Both the position numbers and the translations under genes were made by a program. A stretch of DNA of 39,563 nt, taken from contig JABWAQ010000004.1 of the NCBI GenBank assembly GCA_013360945.1, forward strand, positions 34,891 through 74,453, in the 5' to 3' direction. The DNA comes from Candidatus Brocadia sp. GTDB lineage: Bacteria > Planctomycetota > Brocadiia > Brocadiales > Brocadiaceae. Shown here in pieces: positions 1 through 6,608 of the stretch (positions are counted from its first letter, which is position 1; every line of letters starts with the position of its first letter). The notes beneath the pieces are model-generated. The model saw only the letters and a list, made by a program, of their open reading frames with translations. It searched no databases and was not told the DNA's origin.

Positions 1-1281
1 TGTAAAATTGACAGGGAAATTGAAAAACTCAAACGACAATTAAACATCTTAGAGGGTTTATCCGCTCATAGAACCACGGTTCTTAAAATTATCCACGATG
101 TGAGAAGACAAAGGGATAAGGCCCTTATAAAATACAGCAAACTCTTTGATAAGGTTTTTCTTTCACCGAAAGATTTTCGAGTAAAAGACAAAGAAGTTGA
201 GGAAGCCTATAGGAAAATATCGCTTCCCTTCGTAAAGTCCATTCAACGGGCTATCACAAATATATGGACGTATCAGGAACACATACGGATCCGTAACGTA
301 AGTCCGTTAAAAGCAAATGGCATTGTACTTGATACCCTGTACACTCCCCTGGAAAGTGTAGGGGTGTACGTCCCGGGTGGCGCTGCATCGTATCCCTCCA
401 CGGTATTGATGAATGCCATACCGGCGCGAGTAGCAGGTGTCGATAGAATAGTTATGACCACACCACCATCTAAGGACGGAATTATTCCACCCGAAAGACT
501 GGTTGCCGCAAAGGAAGCAGGTATCAGCGAGATATACCGGATAGGTGGGGCCCAGGCTATTGCTGCCCTTGCGTTTGGCACAGAGACCGTTCCGAAAGTG
601 GACAAGATCATAGGGCCTGGAAACATCTTTGTGGCACTTGCCAAAAAAGAGATTTTTGGATATGCCGGTATTGATATGCTGGCGGGACCCAGCGAGGTAC
701 TGATCATAGCCGATGACCGGGCAAATCCATCCTTTGTTGCATCTGACCTGTTATCTCAGGCAGAACACGCCCCAGGCATCTCACTATTGGTTACTTTCTC
801 AGAATTATTGGTGGAACAAGTGACAACAGAATTACACCGGCAAATAGCCGAACTCAAACGGCGTGCAGATACAAAGAAATGCCTTGACAAATTTGGCGTT
901 ATACTATTGACAAAAAATATCGATGAATGCGTAGAAATAGCCAATACATTAGCCCCGGAGCACCTGCAGATTATGACGCAAAATCCCAGGACCCTGCTGC
1001 CAAGAATCAGGCATGCCGGGGCAATTTTTTTGGGTTCGTATACCCCAGTCGCACTGGGAGATTATATTGCAGGCCCCTCCCACGTGCTTCCAACAAGCGG
1101 GACTGCCCGTTTTTCATCGGGATTATCCGTAAATGATTTCCTAAAACGGTCAAGCGTGATAACGTATTCCAGGTCGGCGCTCAAAAACGCTTATCATGAT
1201 ATTGCAGAAATTTCGCAGACCGAGGGTTTGGATGCACATACACGGTCAGTTCAAATAAGATTACAAGGAGCACGTCGTTGA
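1..1281 (+). CDS. hisD: Histidinol dehydrogenase (5' end beyond window)
   Basis: Oxidises L-histidinol to L-histidine in two NAD-dependent steps, the last reactions of histidine synthesis, in the cytoplasm. The reading frame is open from base 1, giving about 426 residues, close to the usual family length of about 430, so only the first few codons are missing. A GTG at 100 could serve as a start, but that would cut off conserved N-terminal sequence. Visible family motifs are GGAQAIAALAFG followed by KIIGPGN, AGPSEVLI, the zinc-ligand region SQAEHAPG, the catalytic Glu-His in APEHLQIM, and the late GPSHVLPTSGTAR stretch. The stop overlaps the hisC start (TTGA), which indicates translational coupling. 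Confidence 0.96.
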   Translation, partial: CKIDREIEKLKRQLNILEGLSAHRTTVLKIIHDVRRQRDKALIKYSKLFDKVFLSPKDFRVKDKEVEEAYRKISLPFVKSIQRAITNIWTYQEHIRIRNVSPLKANGIVLDTLYTPLESVGVYVPGGAASYPSTVLMNAIPARVAGVDRIVMTTPPSKDGIIPPERLVAAKEAGISEIYRIGGAQAIAALAFGTETVPKVDKIIGPGNIFVALAKKEIFGYAGIDMLAGPSEVLIIADDRANPSFVASDLLSQAEHAPGISLLVTFSELLVEQVTTELHRQIAELKRRADTKKCLDKFGVILLTKNIDECVEIANTLAPEHLQIMTQNPRTLLPRIRHAGAIFLGSYTPVALGDYIAGPSHVLPTSGTARFSSGLSVNDFLKRSSVITYSRSALKNAYHDIAEISQTEGLDAHTRSVQIRLQGARR

Positions 1282-2360
1282 GCTATTTTAGAAACAATAT
1301 TGAGAGAATGTCGGGATATACGCCAGGCGAACAACCGAAAGACGGTATCTATATAAAGCTTAATACCAACGAAAACCCCTATCCACCTTCCCCAAAGGTA
1401 TTGGATGCCATCAAAGAGGCGGTAAACGGGAATCTTCGTCTTTACCCCGATCCCGTTGCAACAGCAGCCAGGGTAAAAATTGCTGAAATCCTGGGCACAA
1501 AACCGGAATACGTCATGGCAGGAAACGGTTCAGATGACCTGTTATCCATCATTATACGGAGTTTTGCAGCGCAAGGCGATAAGGTCGTTTTCCCTTACCC
1601 CTCGTATATGCTTTATAAAACACTCGCGGAACTTCAGGACGGAATTGCGTGTGACGTAGATTTTACAGAAGATTATTTTCTCCCCAAAGATTTTATTGTA
1701 AAGGGGGCAAAAGTCACTTTCCTTGCAAATCCAAACTCTCCTTCAGGAACGTTGATACCGCATCAGGATATAGCAAAGATCGCCTCTCAGCTTGATGGTG
1801 TACTGGTCATTGACGAGGCATATGCCGATTTTGCAGACGATAATTGTCTTTCCCTCGTTAAGCAACACCCTAATATCCTTATCCTGAGAACCCTGTCAAA
1901 ATCCTATTCACTGGCTGGCATCAGACTGGGTTTTTGTATTGCCCAGGAGCACCTCATTCAGGGGATGATGAAGGTAAAGGATTCGTATAATGTTGACCGT
2001 CTCAGCATCGCAGCCGTAGTGGCAGCGCTGGATGATCAAAAAAACATGAAGGCGCACGTTGAAAAGATAAAGGAAACGAGACTGCACCTTACGAGATCGC
2101 TGCAGGAAATGGGATTTTTTGTATATCCTTCCCAAACCAACTTTGTATTGGCGCGGTGCATGAAAGGAGTTTCCGCCCACACGCTCTATCAAACGCTCAA
2201 ATCACGGAAGATACTGGTACGATATTTTAATCTGAGGCGACTGGATGACTGCCTCCGCATTACTATTGGAACACGGGAAGAAATTGATATTTTACTGAAG
2301 CAGCTTGAAGAGCTTGTGGGTGACAGACATCCAAAGATAATGCATACCTGTCATCATTAA
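1278..2360 (+). CDS. hisC: Histidinol-phosphate aminotransferase
   Basis: PLP-dependent fold-type I aminotransferase converting imidazole-acetol phosphate plus glutamate to histidinol phosphate. It has 360 residues, the normal length. It carries the LNTNENPYPPSP substrate region near residue 28, the NPNSPSGT motif, the DEAYADF Asp that contacts the PLP pyridine nitrogen, and the LSKSYSLAGIRLG motif holding the PLP-binding lysine. The start is TTG, overlapping the hisD stop, with AGGAG seven bases upstream (1266-1270), so the non-ATG start is well supported. A palindromic repeat begins directly after the stop codon. Confidence 0.96.
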   Translation: MSYFRNNIERMSGYTPGEQPKDGIYIKLNTNENPYPPSPKVLDAIKEAVNGNLRLYPDPVATAARVKIAEILGTKPEYVMAGNGSDDLLSIIIRSFAAQGDKVVFPYPSYMLYKTLAELQDGIACDVDFTEDYFLPKDFIVKGAKVTFLANPNSPSGTLIPHQDIAKIASQLDGVLVIDEAYADFADDNCLSLVKQHPNILILRTLSKSYSLAGIRLGFCIAQEHLIQGMMKVKDSYNVDRLSIAAVVAALDDQKNMKAHVEKIKETRLHLTRSLQEMGFFVYPSQTNFVLARCMKGVSAHTLYQTLKSRKILVRYFNLRRLDDCLRITIGTREEIDILLKQLEELVGDRHPKIMHTCHH

Positions 2361-2393
2361 ATTAGGCCTTCGGCGACTTACCCCCCTGTTTCC
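2361..2393. repeat. Dispersed GC-rich repeat, copy 1
   Basis: A segment of about 33 bases beginning ATTAGGCCTTCGGCGACTT and running through a C-tract to GTTTCC. It recurs at 19959-19990 in the same orientation with only two differences. It starts one base after the hisC stop and runs into a C6/G6 hairpin (2392-2409). Function unknown; it looks like a small dispersed intergenic element. Confidence 0.7.
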
Positions 2394-2409
2394 CCCCGTA
2401 AACGGGGGG
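2392..2409. repeat. G/C hairpin in hisC-hisB spacer
   Basis: Perfect inverted repeat with an 8-base stem (CCCCCCGT / ACGGGGGG) and a 2-base loop. It lies directly downstream of the dispersed repeat and could cause pausing between hisC and hisB. No U-tract follows, so it is not a classical terminator. Confidence 0.6.
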
Positions 2410-2445
2410 ATTATGGGGGGTGTTTGAAATTCCTTGAATAATAGG

Positions 2446-2466
2446 GCACGGCGCTCATCGCCGTGC
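2446..2466. repeat. Palindrome in hisB leader
   Basis: Perfect 8-base stem (GCACGGCG / CGCCGTGC) with loop CTCAT. It ends 7 bases before the hisB ATG, where a Shine-Dalgarno would normally be. It is one of several unrelated-sequence palindromes in this window that sit in gene leaders. Confidence 0.65.
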
Positions 2467-2473
2467 AATTCAA

Positions 2474-3064
2474 ATGACAAAAAGAATCGCTACAATTCAG
2501 AGAAAAACCAATGAAACGCAAGTCGAATTGACCATCAATATCGATGGGGGTGGAAATAGCCATGTTAGCACTGGTGTCGGTTTCTTAGATCACATGCTTG
2601 ATATACTTGCCAAGCATGCTCTTCTTGACCTGAATATTGCGGCAAGCGGAGACCGTATGGTGGATGATCATCATACGGTAGAAGACGTGGGTATATGCTT
2701 TGGGCAGGGAATAAAAGAGGCATTGGGCGATAAAAAGGGTATCCGGCGCTTTTCAAATTCAAGCATCCCCATGCAGGAAGCCCTCGCCAATGTCGCTATC
2801 GACATCAGCGGCAGACCCGCATTGGTCTTTCATGTTACATTCCATACCGGGAAGATTGGAAATTTTGATGTGGAGCTTATTGAAGAATTTCTCAAGGCCT
2901 TTAGTACAAATGCCGGTATAAACCTGCATGTAAATGTCCCGTACGGCGCCAACGCACATCACATGGCAGAGGCGATATTTAAGGGACTGGCCAGGGCACT
3001 CGGAGATGCTGTTCAGACAGATGAGCGCATAAAAGACGTTCCATCAACAAAAGGGGTGCTCTGA
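2474..3064 (+). CDS. hisB: Imidazoleglycerol-phosphate dehydratase
   Basis: Manganese-dependent dehydratase making imidazole-acetol phosphate from imidazole glycerol phosphate, the step before HisC. At 196 residues it is the monofunctional form, without the histidinol phosphatase domain fused in E. coli. Metal-binding His clusters are visible: GFLDHMLD near residue 38, DDHHTVEDVG near 65, and GANAHHMAEA near 162, the last followed by FKGLARAL. It is third in the hisDCB order, 113 bases after hisC. No clear Shine-Dalgarno precedes the ATG because the palindrome 2446-2466 occupies that space. Confidence 0.95.
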   Translation: MTKRIATIQRKTNETQVELTINIDGGGNSHVSTGVGFLDHMLDILAKHALLDLNIAASGDRMVDDHHTVEDVGICFGQGIKEALGDKKGIRRFSNSSIPMQEALANVAIDISGRPALVFHVTFHTGKIGNFDVELIEEFLKAFSTNAGINLHVNVPYGANAHHMAEAIFKGLARALGDAVQTDERIKDVPSTKGVL

Positions 3065-3113
3065 CTATATCCACCGGAAAAGCCAAATCAATTTTCCAAA
3101 AAAGGAAGTCAAC

Positions 3114-4256
3114 ATGGTAAAACAACGTATCAAATTTTATACTTGCAGGATATGTGCCTTTTTTTTCTTACTGCTCTTTCTATCAACTTCACTTTACGCT
3201 CAACTCGCTGACACCCCATGGCCCATGTTCAGGCACGACATACAGCATACGGGAAGAAGCCCTTCTGCAAGCATACAAAAACCTGTTCTTAAATGGGCAT
3301 TTCAAACGCAAGGCCCCATCGCTTCGTCTCCTGCTATTGGTGAAGATGGTACGATTTATTTTGGCTCGGGAGATAAAAAACTATACGCTGTTACAAGAGG
3401 CGGCAAACAAAGATGGGCATTCGAAACACAAGGCGCAGTTGATTCATCACCGGCCATCAGAAAGGACGGCGCTATCCTCTTCGGGTCATGGGATAGTTAT
3501 CTTTACGCATTAACCCCTGATGGTACTATACAATGGAAATACAAATCAGATGGCGGCATCATTTCCTCTCCATCCGTTGCACCTGACGGTACGATTTATG
3601 TTGGGTCATGGGACAATAAACTCCACGCCATTACACATGCAGGTAAATTAAAGTGGACGCAAAAGACCGCTGATCACATAGTATCTTCGCCTGCCATAGC
3701 GTCAGACAGTATGATTTATTTTGGTTCAGGGGACTATTATTTATTTGCCATGAAACCGGAGGGTAAGGCGGTATGGAGTTTTGGCACCCGTTACCTTTTA
3801 AATCCGTCCCCTTTAATTGCGCCCAACGGGAATATTTACATCGGTTCTGAGGATGCGAGGTTCTATGCCTTTCGACCGGGCGGACAGTTGGAATGGACGT
3901 TTAATACCCAATACGATATTGATTCATCGGCCGCAATCGACACTCAAGGAACCGTGTATTTTGGATCGGGAGATAACAACCTCTATGCATTTACATCCGA
4001 CGGAAAACGAAAGTGGAGTTTTGAAACAGGGGCCTCTGTTCATTCTTCTCCGGCTGTTGTGGCAGACGGTTCAATTTATGTGGGTTCCAGGGATAAAAAA
4101 CTGTATGCCTTTAATACCGACGGGAGTTTGAAGTGGGTCTTTGAAACAGGTGATGCCATAGAGTCGTCACCGGCTATTGATGCCGATGGCACTATTTACA
4201 TCGGTTCCAATGATGGAAAGCTGTATGCTATTGGGGAAGGGTCAGCCAATGATTAA
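3114..4256 (+). CDS. Exported PQQ-like beta-propeller repeat protein
   Basis: Predicted exported eight-bladed propeller of 380 residues. The N-terminus is a signal peptide (basic MVKQRIKFYTCR, then a hydrophobic run to about residue 30). A PWPMFRHDIQHTGRS entry motif follows, typical of PQQ-repeat proteins. From about residue 71 there are eight consecutive repeats of exactly 40 residues with the pattern SSPAI..DGTIYFGS.D..LYA..-DG...W. There are no cofactor or catalytic residues I can assign, so a binding or scaffolding role (as in BamB-like or cell-surface PQQ-repeat proteins) is more likely than dehydrogenase activity. AGGAAG sits 6 bases before the ATG. It follows hisB by 49 bases and may be co-transcribed, though the function appears unrelated. 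Confidence 0.85.
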   Translation: MVKQRIKFYTCRICAFFFLLLFLSTSLYAQLADTPWPMFRHDIQHTGRSPSASIQKPVLKWAFQTQGPIASSPAIGEDGTIYFGSGDKKLYAVTRGGKQRWAFETQGAVDSSPAIRKDGAILFGSWDSYLYALTPDGTIQWKYKSDGGIISSPSVAPDGTIYVGSWDNKLHAITHAGKLKWTQKTADHIVSSPAIASDSMIYFGSGDYYLFAMKPEGKAVWSFGTRYLLNPSPLIAPNGNIYIGSEDARFYAFRPGGQLEWTFNTQYDIDSSAAIDTQGTVYFGSGDNNLYAFTSDGKRKWSFETGASVHSSPAVVADGSIYVGSRDKKLYAFNTDGSLKWVFETGDAIESSPAIDADGTIYIGSNDGKLYAIGEGSAND

Positions 4257-4277
4257 TGTTAGCTTCCATGCCCGTAA

Positions 4278-4373
4278 CAGTTCAGCACCCCCACCTGACC
4301 TCCCCCACATCGAGGGGGAGGAAGTGTTTTTCCCCGCCCCTGGTGGGAGGGGATAGGGGAGGGGGGTGAACTG
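4278..4373. repeat. Nested inverted-repeat element
   Basis: A C-rich then G-rich segment. The outer arms CAGTTCAGCACCCCC and GGGGGGTGAACTG pair almost perfectly. An inner perfect stem CCTCCCCC / GGGGGAGG surrounds ACATCGA at about 4299-4321. It lies between the PQQ-repeat gene and the terminator and codes for nothing recognisable. Confidence 0.6.
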
Positions 4374-4381
4374 ATACCTAA

Positions 4382-4432
4382 AACGAAAGAGGCCAGCATG
4401 GTGCGCTGGCCTCTTTCGTTAAAAAATTTTTT
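4382..4432. terminator. Strong, probably bidirectional terminator
   Basis: A 16-base perfect stem (4382-4397 with 4405-4420; arms AACGAAAGAGGCCAGC and its complement) with a 7-base loop, followed by A6T6. It sits between the convergent PQQ-repeat gene and the FNT channel gene. The plus-strand T-run is at 4427-4432. Confidence 0.85.
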
Positions 4433-4480
4433 ATCAATAATTATCTGTAACTTATTGTTCAGTTCTAGTTACAGCACGGA

Positions 4481-5377
4481 TTATGACTTCATTTTTACCT
4501 TAACATCTTTAATCTCTTCAGGAGATCCGCCAGCTCGCGGTAACCCTGTGCTACCGGAACCTCCCTTTAATGCCTCCATATTCCTTGCCCCTTTCTCATC
4601 CATTGCAGTGGAGAACCAGTAGAGGAAGGTAACGAAGAAGCTACCACCCACGATATTGCCAAGGGTGACAGGAACAAGATTCCATCCAAACATCTTTCCC
4701 CAGGAAATTGCTGCCGGGTCATGTGGCAATATGTTTGCAATCGCCAAAAGTGTCATGTTCGCTACGCTGTGCTCCATCCCTGTAGTAACAAAACAGAACA
4801 AGACCCACCAACACATCATTATCTTACCCGAATCGCTGGTACATCTACCCACGGCTGACCATATTCCAAGGCAGACGAGCCAGTTACAAAAGATGCCCCT
4901 GAAAAATAATTCCCACCATGGCGCGTTGCATTTATAGGTAGCCACTTTGTTCAAAAAGGTATGCCATGGATCAGGAGCGAATACTCCGGACATATAAATT
5001 AAAAGCGCAAAAATCAGAGATCCAGCCAAGTTTCCTAAGTACGTCCAGAACCATCCCAACATCGAATCGCCAAATGATACTGTACCCCGAAAGGTACCTT
5101 TTAGTATCAGCAGGTTATATCCGGTAAACAATTCGGCCCCGGCAATAACTACAAGTATCAAAGCGATAGGAAATACTGCACCACAAACTAATTTGCCAAT
5201 TCCGGGATTTATCGCGGCAACAGGAGCAGCCGCAATAATCATGAGAAGGACACCAAATCCAATATAAAAGCCCGCCACCACGGAAAGCGTCAAGAAGCCT
5301 ATCAAGCTGTGCTTCATTGCAGTGGCTTTTTTAAGAGACACTGATGCAATTGCGTCTACAGCTCCAGTATATAACAT
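4481..5377 (-). CDS. Formate/nitrite transporter (FNT) family channel
   Basis: Inner-membrane pentameric FNT channel for small monovalent anions (formate, nitrite, related ions). It has 298 residues and six membrane segments between about residues 25 and 258. It shows the family motifs AGAELFTGYNLL (80-90), GNLAGSL (115-121), GIFCNWLVCLGIW (161-173) and the pore-lining central histidine in GMEHSVANM (His203). The last 40 residues are a polar, probably cytoplasmic tail. AGAGGAGA precedes the ATG at good spacing. In an anammox-like context nitrite is the likeliest cargo, but FocA and NirC members cannot be told apart from motifs alone, so no symbol is given. It is the last gene of the minus-strand signalling block and has its own 197-base upstream gap. 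Confidence 0.92.
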   Translation of the reverse strand: MLYTGAVDAIASVSLKKATAMKHSLIGFLTLSVVAGFYIGFGVLLMIIAAAPVAAINPGIGKLVCGAVFPIALILVVIAGAELFTGYNLLILKGTFRGTVSFGDSMLGWFWTYLGNLAGSLIFALLIYMSGVFAPDPWHTFLNKVATYKCNAPWWELFFRGIFCNWLVCLGIWSAVGRCTSDSGKIMMCWWVLFCFVTTGMEHSVANMTLLAIANILPHDPAAISWGKMFGWNLVPVTLGNIVGGSFFVTFLYWFSTAMDEKGARNMEALKGGSGSTGLPRAGGSPEEIKDVKVKMKS

Positions 5378-5559
5378 TAATTGTTCTCCTCTAAAATGTT
5401 GTCATGAACATCATTTTCAAAACAACGCCCCTTTTATTTTTATTACATCCCTACTCACAAATACACGCTTCCAACATCAAAAAATTCATTTTTATCCGTA
5501 TTTTATCACACCTCCTTTCCTTGATTTTTGTAAACACATGAACAGCTTTTCTCTGAAAA

Positions 5560-5580
5560 AACTCCAAGTTTTTTTATAGA
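5560..5580 (-). terminator. Possible weak terminator after pseudo-receiver gene
   Basis: On the minus strand an AAAAAACT / AGTTTTTT inverted repeat with a 3-base loop directly follows the stop codon. It is AT-rich and weak, and may partly separate this gene from the FNT gene. Confidence 0.35.
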
Positions 5581-5993
5581 GTCAATTTGTCCATATCCAT
5601 GATTTGTTGCAGGCTGCGCACTTTATCAGCCAATTGTTTTTTCTCTAACGCCTTCTTTCCCATGGCAACGATGTCTTTCTGCCGGACCGGCTTCGGTATG
5701 CAATCATACACTCCATAACTGACCATTTGGTCAGCGCCATATCTGTCCGGAGGGACTATTGCTATAATTTCCGCATCAGCGCTGCAAATTTTAATCGTCT
5801 TCAGCATCTCGTAACCAACAGACGGTTTTTCATCTAAGACAACGACGATAAGGTCATAGACATTTTTTCTGACTATTTCTGCCGCACTTTCCCATTCAAT
5901 ACCATCGCATATCTCAAAACCATCTCGTTTAAAGACGCTTACTAATGACTTTCGAGCTTTCTTCTGCTCTTCTATAATTAAAATCCTTGACAT
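5574..5993 (-). CDS. Receiver-only protein, degenerate (pseudo-receiver)
   Basis: 139-residue CheY-like fold without an output domain. It aligns without gaps to the receiver of the NtrC-type regulator encoded at 9998-11404: NVYDLIVVVLDEK here against NIYDLVVTDLKMK there. In that alignment the phospho-accepting Asp is Val52, and the conserved Thr is also Val (AIVPPD against LITAYG). The acidic pair (Glu8-Glu9) and the Lys of CIPKPV are kept. The C-terminal helix KKALEKKQLADKVRSL matches the NtrC receiver-AAA linker, so this looks like an NtrC-family regulator that lost its AAA+ and DNA-binding parts. Asp54 is near the usual site and could still be modified; I consider this less likely. It follows the coiled-coil gene by 32 bases. 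Confidence 0.8.
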   Translation of the reverse strand: MSRILIIEEQKKARKSLVSVFKRDGFEICDGIEWESAAEIVRKNVYDLIVVVLDEKPSVGYEMLKTIKICSADAEIIAIVPPDRYGADQMVSYGVYDCIPKPVRQKDIVAMGKKALEKKQLADKVRSLQQIMDMDKLTL

Positions 5994-6025
5994 AAAATTT
6001 TTTCATAATACATGAATATTATATT

Positions 6026-6559
6026 TTACTGTCTAGGAAGACTCCATGCCCCCGGCGTTTTCGAGTGCTCTTCAAGCTGTTTTTTCAACGTGGCATTTTC
6101 CTTTTCAAGCGCTTCTAAACTCTTCATGAGTTCCTTAATTGTCAAATCCTTGTTGCTGAGGGTCTTCTTTGCAAGGGACAACGAATCTTCCGTTTCCCAT
6201 ATCTCCCTTTGCAACCGGGCCTTTTCCTCCTCCATCCTTGACTTTTCGTCTTCAAGCTTTTTGTTCACCAGTTTTAATTGTTCACCTTGCTCCTTAAAGG
6301 ATTCAGCGATCTTTTCCGCGTCTTCTTTTTGTCGCGTAATGTCATTCACCATCTTATTCAGTACATCCATAGAGCCGAATGCCTTCATCACCCTTTGCTC
6401 GAGTTGATCGTGAAACGTCTTTTCCCTGATATACCCGGCATCCTTCATGTCATAATATTTCTTTATCATCTTCGATGCGAATCCAACATTCACAAACAAC
6501 AATATAATGATAAGGGTCTTCGCGTTGACGGATAAGCCCTTTACTGTTTCATTTGCCAT
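6026..6559 (-). CDS. Membrane-anchored coiled-coil protein
   Basis: 177 residues, no recognised family. One N-terminal hydrophobic segment (about 14-31, TLIIILLFVNVGFASKMI) is followed by a long charged region (about 75-167) rich in E, K, L and Q with heptad spacing (for example KLEDEKSRMEEEKARLQREI), a strong coiled-coil signature. The N-terminus before the segment is short, so a single-pass inner-membrane protein is likely; topology is uncertain. It lies between the kinase-less Cache-PAS receptor (49-base gap) and the pseudo-receiver (32-base gap). AGGAG precedes the ATG by about 7 bases. I infer it couples the receptor to the pseudo-receiver or to another partner. Confidence 0.75.
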   Translation of the reverse strand: MANETVKGLSVNAKTLIIILLFVNVGFASKMIKKYYDMKDAGYIREKTFHDQLEQRVMKAFGSMDVLNKMVNDITRQKEDAEKIAESFKEQGEQLKLVNKKLEDEKSRMEEEKARLQREIWETEDSLSLAKKTLSNKDLTIKELMKSLEALEKENATLKKQLEEHSKTPGAWSLPRQ

Positions 6560-6608
6560 AATTTTCCACTCCTCGTAGTGTATTTAAATCTTTTAATAAA
6601 TAATCGCT

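Noticed and set aside
273..707. 144-codon frame antisense to hisD
   Set aside because: Composition mirrors the hisD codon pattern; a shadow frame.
3324..4256. Eight regular 120-base units as a DNA repeat or CRISPR-like array
   Set aside because: The periodicity is protein-level propeller repeats; DNA units diverge and there are no constant repeats with variable spacers. No CRISPR array is seen anywhere in the window.
5505..5520. Strong Shine-Dalgarno-like AAGGAGGTG on the minus strand upstream of the FNT gene
   Set aside because: No start codon lies at suitable distance; the nearest ATG is about 21 bases away and gives only a 12-codon frame. A leader peptide cannot be supported.
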